Positions 44,430 to 53,181 of a stretch of DNA of 64,000 bases are shown one piece after another. The notes beneath the pieces were generated by a model. The model was given only the letters and a program-made list of their open reading frames with translations. It did not search any database and had not been told where the DNA came from. Both the position numbers and the translations under genes were made by a program. Every line of letters starts with the position of its first letter. The first letter of the stretch is position 1. Source of the DNA: Colimorpha sp045640985 (GTDB lineage Bacteria > Bacteroidota > Bacteroidia > Bacteroidales > P3); contig JAZUFZ010000019.1 in the NCBI GenBank assembly GCA_045640985.1, forward strand, positions 1-64,000. The letters run 5' to 3'.

Positions 44430-45884
44430 TTAGTTTCCAATATAAAACGGGGTTGCTTCTTCTTTTTTCTTTTCCTGCCATGGCGGGCTCAGCAGAAATC
44501 CGCTTGCCGGGGCGGGGGTTACATTATACTGGAGTTTTCCTTCCGGATTGATGAGCAGGAACGTCGGGTATGTTACCACCTGATATTTCTCCAGCAGTTT
44601 GAAGTTGTTGTTGAAATGAAGCCATACCCAGTTGTATCGTTCGTTGTGACGGCTGTTCTTCAGGAAATGATACATCTTCTGGAATTCCCGGTCGCATACG
44701 ATAGTCACAAACTCCACGTTATTATCTGCGTGTGCATAGATGCTATCCTTGAAATGCGCCAGGGTTTCTATCTCTCCTATCGAGTTAGGGTCTCCTACCC
44801 TTACAAACGAAAGATATACCCACTTCCCGGCGAATGAATCCAGACGCACCAGTTCCTTATCTACATTGGGCAGCTCAAACTCTGGAACTTCTGCCCCTTT
44901 CACCATCTGATTCAGCCCTTCCAGCAACGAGCCTGCCAGACTGGCTATCTGCGTGAATTTCGTGGTGTTCTGCATCTTCCGCACCATCTTCTTCACCTGT
45001 TCGGGATTATAGAACCTGTTGTTTCTATAGGCCTCTTTCAGCGCAATCAGCGCGGCCAGTTCTCTTACCTGTTCGTTTCTCAGAAGGGGATCCACTCCGA
45101 GGGAATCTCTCATCACGTCTATCATCTCATAGTCTATCCAGTAACTGAACTGTTCCACACTCACATACCGGCTTCCCTTGGAGATGCTGTTTCCGTACAG
45201 CGCTTCAAAAAGGCTCATATAACTCTCGTCCCAATACAGCACGGGCTGATCCTTGATATAAGTGTTAATGAGATTCCTGCGGCTTTCCAGACGCATGTTC
45301 AGTTTTATCTCTGCCAGTTTGTAACGTTTGTAGCGCTCTACAAATTCATCTCCTTTGGGCAGTCTTTGTTCTACCAGCAGGACCAGACTGTCATAATATT
45401 TCCTTTGCGGACGGAACTTGAGGTCGAAATAATAACGGTTTGCGCTGATAAAACTATCTACGAGGGCATCAAACTCACTTATCTGCACGTTGATTTCCCG
45501 TTCATCCACATTCATAAATTCTACCGGCAGGGCTTCCGGACTCAGAAAAATGTTCTTCTTCTCATCCAGATTCCAGTCAAACCGTGGAATATATACTTCA
45601 TAATTCCTGCCTGCCTCCACATAGAACGACTGACTGTAATTCTCTATCTGCACGAACATCAATGTGGGATAATTGGCGTATGCGGTCAGTTCAAACTCCT
45701 GATTTTCATCTATCACATCACGGCTTACAAGAACCTCGCGATGCGACAGCGGGTCGCTGTATTTATAGAGTTCTATCTCCTTGCCGGCTCCTCCTACCAC
45801 CATACCGCTGATTCTTACATTGGTCTGACCCATGGCACTCCACGCCAGCACAAGCATCAGCATTATTGTTGCAATTTGTCTCAT
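44430..45884 (-). CDS. TlpA-like thioredoxin-fold protein lacking CXXC
   Basis: 484 residues; signal peptide (LMLVLAWSAMGQ). Residues ~335-484 are a TlpA/AhpC-type thioredoxin fold: KGAEVPEFELPNVDKE, WVYLSFVRVGDPN..., cis-Pro VTYPTFLLINPEGK. At the place of the redox CXXC the sequence is VRVGDPNS, with no Cys. The N-terminal ~330 residues are a beta-sandwich (DUF4369-like) and helices. First gene of the TlpA-TPR-barrel operon; a structural rather than oxidoreductase role is inferred. Confidence 0.78.
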   Translation of the reverse strand: MRQIATIMLMLVLAWSAMGQTNVRISGMVVGGAGKEIELYKYSDPLSHREVLVSRDVIDENQEFELTAYANYPTLMFVQIENYSQSFYVEAGRNYEVYIPRFDWNLDEKKNIFLSPEALPVEFMNVDEREINVQISEFDALVDSFISANRYYFDLKFRPQRKYYDSLVLLVEQRLPKGDEFVERYKRYKLAEIKLNMRLESRRNLINTYIKDQPVLYWDESYMSLFEALYGNSISKGSRYVSVEQFSYWIDYEMIDVMRDSLGVDPLLRNEQVRELAALIALKEAYRNNRFYNPEQVKKMVRKMQNTTKFTQIASLAGSLLEGLNQMVKGAEVPEFELPNVDKELVRLDSFAGKWVYLSFVRVGDPNSIGEIETLAHFKDSIYAHADNNVEFVTIVCDREFQKMYHFLKNSRHNERYNWVWLHFNNNFKLLEKYQVVTYPTFLLINPEGKLQYNVTPAPASGFLLSPPWQEKKKEEATPFYIGN

Positions 45885-45994
45885 TTTTAGTATATTTTTA
45901 CACTAATAACGCAGAAGCGTTAAAAAAATTATACCTGACTGAAATTTTTTTTGCAAGGGCTGACATTACTGCCAATACTGCCATTTTTCTGCCA

Positions 45995-48061
45995 TCACAG
46001 TATTCCGCCTGCCCAGTGCACCAGAAAACACACCACCCAAGCCAGAACCAGTGAATGTACCACCGTAAAGACGGCCCATTTCCTTCCGATTTCCTTCCCG
46101 ATCGCCCCTACCGTGGCCAGACATGGGAAATACAGCAGCACGAACAGCATGAAGACGTAGGCCTCAAGCGGCGTGAATACACTCCGTTCCCGCAGCGTGT
46201 CCGAAAGTTTCTCTTCGCCTCCGTCATAATACAGAATTCCCATCGTACTTACGATAGCCTCCTTGGCGGGGAGTCCCGTCAGGATACACACGTTCATCTT
46301 CCAGTCGAACCCTAAGGGTCTCATCACCGGCTCCATCCATTTTCCTATCATCGCCAGTGCTGAATGCTCCCGCTGAATTCTGTCCCGCTCCATATCCAGG
46401 GCCGCAATTTCCGCCTCAGCTTCCGCTCCGGAAACGGTCTCCAGAACCGCTATCCGCTCGGCATAGTCGCTTGTGAGATGTTCGTTTCTCGGGAAATAAT
46501 AGAGCGCCCATATTACTACGGATGCCACCAGTATCACCCCATAGACCTTACGCAGATAATCCTCACAGCGTTCCCATATATGGTTTGCCACGGCCTTGAA
46601 GGTTGGCATACGATACGGGGGAAGCTCACTCACATAATCCTCCTCTTCCTTCCTGAACCATGGGGTATGCTTCATCATCATGGCGAAGAGAATGGAAAGC
46701 CCCACTCCTACCAGATACAGCGACATCATCACCAGTCCCTTGTGCCGCGGGAAGAAAGCATCCACCAGCAGCATATATACCGGCAGTCGGGCCGAACAAC
46801 TCATGAACGGTATCATCAGTATCGTAAGCGTCCTGTCGCGCCGGTTTTCTATGTTCCGGGCGGCCATGATGGCGGGCACATTGCACCCGAACCCTACCAG
46901 CATCGGTATGAACGATTTTCCGTGCAGTCCTACGGTGTGCATGATTCCGTCGGTGAGATAGGCGGCTCTCCACATATATCCGCTGTCCTCCATCAGCGTT
47001 ATGAAGAAGAAGAGTATCATGATATTGGGCAGGAAACTGACGACCGCGCCTACCCCCTGGACCACTCCGTCGGCGAGCATACTTCCCAGCCAGCCCTGCG
47101 GCAGCGCGTCTTTCAGCCAAACGCTCAGCGCATCTACCCAACCGGCTATCCACCCCTGCGGGTAACCTCCTATGGTAAAGGTACATTCAAACACGCCGTA
47201 CAGTATCAACAGCAGCAAGGGAAGCCCTACCCATTTATTGGTCAGCAGTTTATCTACCCTTTCCGCAATCGTGTGTCCTGTATCGTGACGGCGATGGTGG
47301 AGCGTAGCCTCCAGCGCGCCGTGCACGAAACCGTGACGGCCCAGATGGATCACATCTTCCGCTTCCTGATGATAGATCTCACGGATATATCTCCGCCATT
47401 CCTCCACCTCGCGGGCAATCTCCGCCCGGTTGGGCGCATCGGAGATCTTGGCGAGACTTTCCTCTGGATGTTCAAGCAGTCGGATGCACAGGTCACGGCG
47501 CGAGAACCTATCCCTAACATTAGGTATTTTTTCTACCAGAAGGGTCAGCTCATCTATGGCGGATTCTACATCGGGGCCGTAATCTACGTGCAGATGACGG
47601 AAGCCTTTTTCCCCCGTTTCCTGCGTCCCTTTCTCCGCATCGCGGCGATTGGCGGAGACACGGCCGAGCAGTTTATAGAAGTTCTCTACGGAGGCCTCAT
47701 TTCCCGCCTCAACGCTTATCGCCTGCAGTCCCATCAGGAACCCTAACCTATTGAAATCCAACTTATGACCTGTAGCCTTCAACCGGTCGTACCCCAGCAC
47801 GGCCACCACTACCTGCTCGTGCATATCAATCAGTCGTGGCACCATCACCAACCCCTCTTCCAGGTCCATGGCATCTGCGGTCAGTACGACCACACGTGGT
47901 CCCGGCTTCGTGAGCGCTTCTATGTCCCGTACCTGTTGCAGTTCCAAGGGGTTCTCGCGCACGTTTTCTGCCGTTCTGCAGAGCTGCTCAATAAAGGCGT
48001 AACCCTCTGCATCCGACGGTGTTATAACGGCTATACGATGGTCTGTATTCTGATGATTCAT
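45995..48061 (-). CDS. feoB: FeoB-type metal transporter with degenerate GTPase domain
   Basis: 688 residues. The membrane half (~285-688) is a textbook FeoB: LPNIMILFFFITLMEDSGYM, gate motif GFGCNVPAIMAAR, IPFMSCSARLPVY, and the second gate LTGLPAKEAIVST. The cytoplasmic N-terminus still aligns with the G domain and helical linker (VVVAVLGYDRLKATGHKLDF corresponds to the G4 region), but G1 (GNPNxGKT) is replaced by TPSDAEGY, the switch/G3 DLPG region is deleted, and the G4 Asn is lost (LGYD). GTP binding is therefore unlikely. No FeoA domain or gene is adjacent. It may transport Fe2+ or Mn2+ without GTP, or need a partner. Confidence 0.88.
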   Translation of the reverse strand: MNHQNTDHRIAVITPSDAEGYAFIEQLCRTAENVRENPLELQQVRDIEALTKPGPRVVVLTADAMDLEEGLVMVPRLIDMHEQVVVAVLGYDRLKATGHKLDFNRLGFLMGLQAISVEAGNEASVENFYKLLGRVSANRRDAEKGTQETGEKGFRHLHVDYGPDVESAIDELTLLVEKIPNVRDRFSRRDLCIRLLEHPEESLAKISDAPNRAEIAREVEEWRRYIREIYHQEAEDVIHLGRHGFVHGALEATLHHRRHDTGHTIAERVDKLLTNKWVGLPLLLLILYGVFECTFTIGGYPQGWIAGWVDALSVWLKDALPQGWLGSMLADGVVQGVGAVVSFLPNIMILFFFITLMEDSGYMWRAAYLTDGIMHTVGLHGKSFIPMLVGFGCNVPAIMAARNIENRRDRTLTILMIPFMSCSARLPVYMLLVDAFFPRHKGLVMMSLYLVGVGLSILFAMMMKHTPWFRKEEEDYVSELPPYRMPTFKAVANHIWERCEDYLRKVYGVILVASVVIWALYYFPRNEHLTSDYAERIAVLETVSGAEAEAEIAALDMERDRIQREHSALAMIGKWMEPVMRPLGFDWKMNVCILTGLPAKEAIVSTMGILYYDGGEEKLSDTLRERSVFTPLEAYVFMLFVLLYFPCLATVGAIGKEIGRKWAVFTVVHSLVLAWVVCFLVHWAGGIL

Positions 48062-48241
48062 ATTGCAAATTTACACATTTTTTTCCATATCCCCTACCAC
48101 TATAATTAAGTATTTTATACCTCCCGCGCCTGCCGGTGGCAGCGGACACGCCTTTTTCATACCGCGGGAAAGCCACTATATTCCGCCCGGCGGACGGTCC
48201 CTTCTGCCATTTTCCCCGCATTGGAACCGTTCAGATATCGG

Positions 48242-48360
48242 GGTAACTCCCTTCTATCTTCTTTTTATCTCCAGTTTATCTTTTTTCTATCTCTTATTCT
48301 TAGGAAAGGAGATAAAAAGAAGTTAATATGGAGATAAAAAGAAGATAGAAGGGAGTTACC
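48242..48360 (+). repeat. 119-bp palindromic repeat, copy C
   Basis: Same orientation as copies A and D; begins GGTAACTCCC and ends GGGAGTTACC. Right arm (from AAAGGAGAT onward) is identical to copy A. No flanking sequence is shared with A or B. Confidence 0.85.
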
Positions 48361-48440
48361 ACAGTAAAAAGCCTGAAAAACAAGGCCCGAGGGAATGAAT
48401 TATTACTGGTGTTTTAAGCAGTAGTCTTCAACTAAGACAG

Positions 48441-48477
48441 GCTCAGCCCCAGCGAGCGTGCGCTGGCTGAGGGGCTG
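48441..48477 (-). terminator. GC-rich hairpin downstream of the methyltransferase gene
   Basis: CTCAGCC...AGCG pairs with CGCT-GGCTGAG; an alternative stem CAGCCCC/GGGGCTG is mutually exclusive. It has no T-run, so it may be a mere structured 3' end. Confidence 0.4.
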
Positions 48478-48530
48478 GGATTCCCGGAAATAATATATGT
48501 GTGATTCTACATTAATTTCGCTAAAGATAA

Positions 48531-49259
48531 TTAATGTGTAGCAGTTCCGAAACTTCCGAGGAGAAATACGGTGTTCCGCTTGTGGAGGTTAATCTGGAGA
48601 CGATTCTTTTTCCATTGTGCGGCGGTTCTGGAGAGAATCTGCTGGGTCGGAAGCGTGAGGTCGGTGGCGACACAGATCATCGTGTCGGGACTGCAACTCT
48701 CGGCAAGGGTCTCAAGCATCTGGTTGTTGCGATAAGGCGCTTCGATGAATATCTGGGTCTGGTGTTCCCGATGGACACGGATTTCGAGATTGTGTATGGC
48801 TTTAATCCGCTCGCTTCGGTCGATGGGCAGGTAGCCGAGAAAGGCGAAATTCTGGCCGTTGAAGCCGCTTCCCATCAATGCCAGCAGGAGTGAAGACGGC
48901 CCTACGAGTGGCTGAATTTCAATACCCAGACGCTGTGCGCGGCTGGTAATCATGGCCCCTGGATCGGCGACACAGGGAAGCCCGGCCTCGGAGAGCAGTC
49001 CAATGTTCTCACCTTTGAGTGCGGGCTGGAGATAATCCTTAATTTCAAGTTCAGAGGTATGTTCGTTCAGGACAAAGAACTGGGTGTCGTCAATGGCATG
49101 GATGTATCCAGCCCATTTGAGGAACCGGCGAGCGGTGCGAAGTTCCTCAACAATGAAAGTATGGCAAGTATTGAGGAGCGAAATGTTGAAGGAAGGTAAA
49201 GAAATTGAGATATCTTCAGCCCCGATTGAAACCGGGAAAAGTATTAATTTTCCGTACAT
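48531..49259 (-). CDS. SAM-dependent methyltransferase (RsmI/tetrapyrrole methylase fold)
   Basis: 242 residues from the ATG at 49259 (MYGKLILFPV), 31 bp after the -7 element; the upstream ATG at 49292 would start inside that element. Contains NEHT, LLSEAGLPCVADPG, PLVGPSSLLLALMGSGFNGQ and IFIEAPYRNNQM, the RsmI-like TP-methylase signatures. This shorter Bacteroidota type may be a paralogue of RsmI (16S rRNA C1402 2'-O-methylation) rather than RsmI itself. Confidence 0.88.
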   Translation of the reverse strand: MYGKLILFPVSIGAEDISISLPSFNISLLNTCHTFIVEELRTARRFLKWAGYIHAIDDTQFFVLNEHTSELEIKDYLQPALKGENIGLLSEAGLPCVADPGAMITSRAQRLGIEIQPLVGPSSLLLALMGSGFNGQNFAFLGYLPIDRSERIKAIHNLEIRVHREHQTQIFIEAPYRNNQMLETLAESCSPDTMICVATDLTLPTQQILSRTAAQWKKNRLQINLHKRNTVFLLGSFGTATH

Positions 49260-49289
49260 TATGATGATTGTTGATAAATATTTTCGGTG

Positions 49290-49320
49290 CAAAGTTACGA
49301 TTTATTTTGCTTATAACAAA
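49290..49320 (-). promoter_or_regulatory. promoter of the methyltransferase gene (overlapping divergent pair)
   Basis: Minus strand: TTTG at 49317-49320, TAACTTTG at 49290-49297, spacer 19. It interlocks with the plus-strand promoter at 49306-49336. Confidence 0.7.
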
Positions 49321-49336
49321 AAAATGTGTAATTTTG
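49306..49336 (+). promoter_or_regulatory. promoter of the methionine gamma-lyase-type gene
   Basis: TTTG at 49306-49309, TAATTTTG at 49329-49336, spacer 19. Its -33 element lies inside the divergent promoter. The ~115-nt leader holds CGTTTTCG paired with CGAGAAAACG (approx. 49365-49425), a possible regulatory fold. Confidence 0.7.
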
Positions 49337-49459
49337 CAATTTGAAATTATTGATATTTGAACGTTTTCGTTAAGCCGAGCGCAGAGGGAAAGAGCTTTCA
49401 CTATGCCGAGGCGAGAAAACGACTGTTTTAGATAAACTAACAATAAAAATATATAGAAA

Positions 49460-50659
49460 ATGCAAAAATTTGATCCCGCAACAGCTATCCAGCGTCTTGA
49501 TGGTCGCGACGCAAACCGTGGTGTAAACCCCTCAATCAGTGACTCCGCAACCTTTACCTTCCCAAAGGCAAAGTTGATGACCGACACTTTCCATGGTGAA
49601 ACCGAAGGTTATTATCTCTACAGCCGTCACTGGAATCCTTCAAACTTCGCATTGTGCCAGGCTTTGGCAGCAATGGAAGGTACTGAGGCCGCTTGGTGCA
49701 CCGGTTCTGGTCTGGCAGCAATTACCTGCGCTCTTCTTCACGAAGTAAAGAGCGGTGACCATATCCTGAGCTCCATGACCACCTATGGCGGAACTTTCGC
49801 TTTCATGGCCAACTATATGAAGAAATTCGGCGTTGAGACCACTTTCGTAAATATGCAGGACCTCGATGCAGTTAAGAAAGCAGTTCGTCCTAATACCAAG
49901 GTTCTCTATACTGAAACCATGAACAACCCACTGCTCCGCATTGCCAACGTTCCTGAACTGAGCAAGATTGCTCATGCAGCAGGCGCCAAGCTGATTGTTG
50001 ACAACACCTTTACTCCTATGATTTTCAGTCCATGCAGACTGGGTGCCGATGTTACGGTTTATTCTATGACCAAATATATCAACGGTACTAACGACTGCGT
50101 AGCAGGTGCAATCTGCGGAAGCGCTGAATATATCAATAGCCTGATCGATGTAAACAACGGTACCTGTATGCTCCTTGGTCCGGTTCTGGATCCACATCGC
50201 AGCACCAGCATCCTTAAGAACATGCACACACTGCACCTCCGTATGCGTCAACACAGCGAAAATGCTATGTATCTTGCAAAACGTTTCAAAGAGGTTGGTT
50301 TCAAATACAACTATCCCGGATTGCCCGAACATCCTGATCACGAGCTCTTCAAGAGCATGATGAACGAAGGCTTCGGCTTTGGCGGTATGATCAGTATCGA
50401 TATGGGTACCGCAGAGGCAGCCAGCAAGATTATGGAAATCATGCAGGAGAAGGGCGTTGGTTATCTCGCCGTATCTCTGGGTTACTTCAAGACTCTGTTC
50501 AGCAACAGCGGTAAGTCAACCAGCTCAGAAGTTCCTGAGGACATCCAGAAGGAAATGGGTATGAGCGAAGGTCTGATCCGTTTCAGCATGGGTCTCGACA
50601 ACGATATTGAAGCCACCTTCCAGATGATTAAAGAATCTGTAGAAAAAAGCCGCAGATAA
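49460..50659 (+). CDS. Cys/Met metabolism PLP enzyme (methionine gamma-lyase type)
   Basis: 399 residues. Fold-type I PLP enzyme: YSRHWNPSN, cofactor clamp TGSGLAAI, DNTFTP, and the PLP lysine in YSMTKYINGTND. Substrate loop residues fit methionine gamma-lyase or cystathionine gamma-synthase/lyase; the divergent context does not decide between them. The product spectrum (methanethiol plus 2-oxobutyrate, or transsulfuration) is uncertain. Has a consensus promoter and its own terminator (50676-50713). Confidence 0.87.
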   Translation: MQKFDPATAIQRLDGRDANRGVNPSISDSATFTFPKAKLMTDTFHGETEGYYLYSRHWNPSNFALCQALAAMEGTEAAWCTGSGLAAITCALLHEVKSGDHILSSMTTYGGTFAFMANYMKKFGVETTFVNMQDLDAVKKAVRPNTKVLYTETMNNPLLRIANVPELSKIAHAAGAKLIVDNTFTPMIFSPCRLGADVTVYSMTKYINGTNDCVAGAICGSAEYINSLIDVNNGTCMLLGPVLDPHRSTSILKNMHTLHLRMRQHSENAMYLAKRFKEVGFKYNYPGLPEHPDHELFKSMMNEGFGFGGMISIDMGTAEAASKIMEIMQEKGVGYLAVSLGYFKTLFSNSGKSTSSEVPEDIQKEMGMSEGLIRFSMGLDNDIEATFQMIKESVEKSRR

Positions 50660-50675
50660 TCAAATACTTGAATCT

Positions 50676-50713
50676 AAACTGACGGTAAGGAAACTTGCCG
50701 TCAGTTTCTTTTT
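50676..50713 (+). terminator. terminator after the PLP enzyme gene
   Basis: AAACTGACGG / CCGTCAGTTT stem (10 bp) followed by CTTTTT; 17 bp after the stop codon and 10 bp before the elbB start, so it may attenuate read-through into elbB. Confidence 0.85.
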
Positions 50714-50723
50714 AATATTGCTT

Positions 50724-51380
50724 ATGAAGAAAATTGCTGTAATTCTTTCCGGTTGTGGAAACAGGGATGGAAGTGAACTTCAGGAGACTTTGAGTGTATT
50801 GCTTGCCATCGATAAAATGGGCATGACCTATCAATGTTTTGCTCCGCAGGACGATTTTAAGGTTGTCAGTTACCTTGATGGTCAGGAAACTGGTGAGGTC
50901 CGTGGTATTTTTGAAGAAAGTGCCCGTATTGCCCGTGGCAATATCTTAAGTCTTGAAACATATTTGCCAGAGGATTATGATGCTTTGGTTCTGCCAGGAG
51001 GAATGGGAGCGGCCCGCAATTGGAGTTCCTACGCATTCAAGGCTGAAAAAATGACGGTAATACCTTTGGTTGAAAATGCTGTTCTGGAAACCTATAAGGC
51101 AAAGAAACCTGTCTGCGCCATGTGTATAGCCCCGATGGTCTTGGCAAAGGTTTTAGGACCTTATCATGTAACTATCACACTTGGGGATGATAGTAATACG
51201 GCATCTCAGGTTGCACGGATACTGGGCGCGAAGACACAATCCTGCAAACCTACCGAAGTATGCGTGGATAAAGAAAACAAGGTCTTTACAACTCCCGCAT
51301 ATATGGTAGCCACTCATATTTCGGAAATTTTTGCCGGTGCTGAGAATATGATAAAGGAACTTACTTTATATTCAGAATAA
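50724..51380 (+). CDS. elbB: ElbB-like DJ-1/PfpI family protein
   Basis: 218 residues from the ATG at 50724. Contains AVILSGCGNRDGSELQE, the LPGGMGAARNW loop and Cys in PVCAMCIAPMVLAKVLG, all typical of ElbB (isoprenoid biosynthesis glyoxalase, class I glutamine-amidotransferase-like fold). Proposed glyoxalase III activity is family knowledge. Its last 20 bp overlap the convergent helical-repeat gene. Confidence 0.9.
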   Translation: MKKIAVILSGCGNRDGSELQETLSVLLAIDKMGMTYQCFAPQDDFKVVSYLDGQETGEVRGIFEESARIARGNILSLETYLPEDYDALVLPGGMGAARNWSSYAFKAEKMTVIPLVENAVLETYKAKKPVCAMCIAPMVLAKVLGPYHVTITLGDDSNTASQVARILGAKTQSCKPTEVCVDKENKVFTTPAYMVATHISEIFAGAENMIKELTLYSE

Positions 51381-53169
51381 GTTTTATCTTATCAACATCG
51401 TTGACTTTCTTCAGACGTTGATTGATTGCGGAGGCATCCTGTGATAGGAATGCCTCTTTGAATATGCTTTGGGCGACAATGTGCCGTTTCTGGTTCTGGA
51501 TATAACTGTTGAGGTCTTTTACAGAGGTAATGGGCGTTAGATAATCATAGGTCTTTGCGACTTTGGTATATGCTTTTGCCAGATAACTATAGGTATGACC
51601 TTGAATGGAAATATCGTTCTTATCCTTTTCAATCTGTTCCTGATTGTGGATGGCATATATGCAGTTGTTTTGCATATTGATGATTTCGTTCAGTTGGCCG
51701 ATATATTGCTTCCCCTGCTCTATGGTAGTGAAATTGGGCGCAGTATTGGCCCCTTTCTTCAAAAGTTTGTAACCTGTGATGAGTACCCGTTCAGCCCCTT
51801 TTGAATTCAGAATTGTATCATCTTTCTGTGCAATAGTATTTCTTAAATCGACAATATCAAAGTAGAATGACTGCAGTGTCTCAAAATTGTCAAGTTGTTT
51901 GCTGTAGCTTTCAGATTCCTTTTTTGTTCTGAAAGTAGCCACAAAGTTTGTTGAAGATACCAGCGCTCTGTAGGAAACCACAATGTCATAATGCTTTTTC
52001 AAGCAATTCTGAATGATAGTGTCACCATTCAAGTTGATGGATTCAAGGCGTGCAAAGTTTGCAATATAAATGTCCTGAACTTCTTGAAAACTATGTAATC
52101 TTGCCAGAAATTGCTCACTTTCCTTTAATGTTGTAAAAGACGGAACAACATACATCTCATTGGCAATAGTTTTATAAGCATTGCTGGACTCTTTATATTT
52201 CTTTCCGTACAAATCGACAATGGTATTGGTCTTAGTGTTGATCTCTTTGTATGTATCAATAACCTGCAGATATGCCTGTTGTACGGATATGATATTCTTT
52301 AACTGTTGCTTATATTGTTTATATGTTTCGAGATTTGTGAAGTTTGCCGGGACCGAAGGATGACGGAAAATCCTAGTATAGGATTTGTAAATATCGCTGA
52401 ACTCTTTGGCTGTCGCATTCTTGAGATCGTCCTTAAACTTGTCAATCTGTTTCAGATATGATTGTTCACCTAATATATTTTCCAACAAATCATTCTGGAA
52501 GGCATTGAGTTCCGAAAGTTCATTATATAGGGCTGGAGTAAATTGAGTGGTGCTGGTGTTGTATTTGTTGTATATCACCAGATAAGAGTAATAGATGTCT
52601 TTCAGTTCTTTGAGTTTTGTCTTATCGCTGATGCCCGTGCCATCGCAGATAGAGGATATATGCCGGTTCTGCTCGATGATCTGCTGTTGTAGTACCTCGG
52701 CTTGCTGTGCCAATTCTGCCTGCTGTTTTCTACGGTTTTCGTTTTCTATTTCACGGGCTATCCGCTGTTGCTCCTCCTGCCTTAGAAGTTCCAAATGCTG
52801 ATAATGGTCAGCAAGTTGTTTGGATTTCTGGATTATCTGCTCTAAGGTATGTCTGACTGTATCAAAATCATCAATATAATGGGTTTCATCCAGCCATACC
52901 CTGCCGTTTCTGTAATCATGGGTAAAATCGTCAATCATGGATTGAGCCCCGATTGCAAATTTCTGGCATGTCCGATATAGTGTGTTGTAATCGCCACTCT
53001 GTTTTTCCAGATATGTAGCTATAGCTTCGCTATCATCGAAGAACATGGATTCCAGGCTATAGTTCTCGGCGAGGTCTTTTGTCTTGAGAATGATAGTATC
53101 ATTCTGGGCAATAAGATGAGTATTACCCAACAACAGCAGTAAACCGAGTATCAGTCTGAAATATTTCAA
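51361..53169 (-). CDS. secreted helical-repeat protein, unknown function
   Basis: 602 residues; signal peptide LILGLLLLLGNTHLIAQ. After a Gln/Glu-rich coiled coil (~150-210) the protein consists of about five or six degenerate ~75-95-residue units, each with a Y-x-x-x-(L/I)...FTT-x-KE-x-x-x-Y-x-x-QL...LQ-x-x-Y pattern (e.g. VPSFTTLKESEQF, APNFTTIEQGKQY, PANFTNLETYKQY, VATFRTKKESESY). I recognise no family. It starts 12 bp after the PurF-like gene and is probably co-transcribed with it. Confidence 0.75.
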   Translation of the reverse strand: MKYFRLILGLLLLLGNTHLIAQNDTIILKTKDLAENYSLESMFFDDSEAIATYLEKQSGDYNTLYRTCQKFAIGAQSMIDDFTHDYRNGRVWLDETHYIDDFDTVRHTLEQIIQKSKQLADHYQHLELLRQEEQQRIAREIENENRRKQQAELAQQAEVLQQQIIEQNRHISSICDGTGISDKTKLKELKDIYYSYLVIYNKYNTSTTQFTPALYNELSELNAFQNDLLENILGEQSYLKQIDKFKDDLKNATAKEFSDIYKSYTRIFRHPSVPANFTNLETYKQYKQQLKNIISVQQAYLQVIDTYKEINTKTNTIVDLYGKKYKESSNAYKTIANEMYVVPSFTTLKESEQFLARLHSFQEVQDIYIANFARLESINLNGDTIIQNCLKKHYDIVVSYRALVSSTNFVATFRTKKESESYSKQLDNFETLQSFYFDIVDLRNTIAQKDDTILNSKGAERVLITGYKLLKKGANTAPNFTTIEQGKQYIGQLNEIINMQNNCIYAIHNQEQIEKDKNDISIQGHTYSYLAKAYTKVAKTYDYLTPITSVKDLNSYIQNQKRHIVAQSIFKEAFLSQDASAINQRLKKVNDVDKIKLILNIK

Positions 53170-53181
53170 ATGTGATGAGTA

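Larger units (their letters stand above)
48062..48530. other. intergenic region with palindromic repeat C
   Basis: 469 bp. A TAAATTTG on the minus strand at 48066-48073 lies only 5 bp from the feoB ATG, so that message may be nearly leaderless. Palindrome C is at 48242-48360 and a GC-rich hairpin at 48441-48477. No gene seen. Confidence 0.6.

Noticed and set aside
46364..47746. 460-codon plus-strand frame
   Set aside because: Antisense to feoB; His/Tyr/Arg-rich sequence without recognisable domain.
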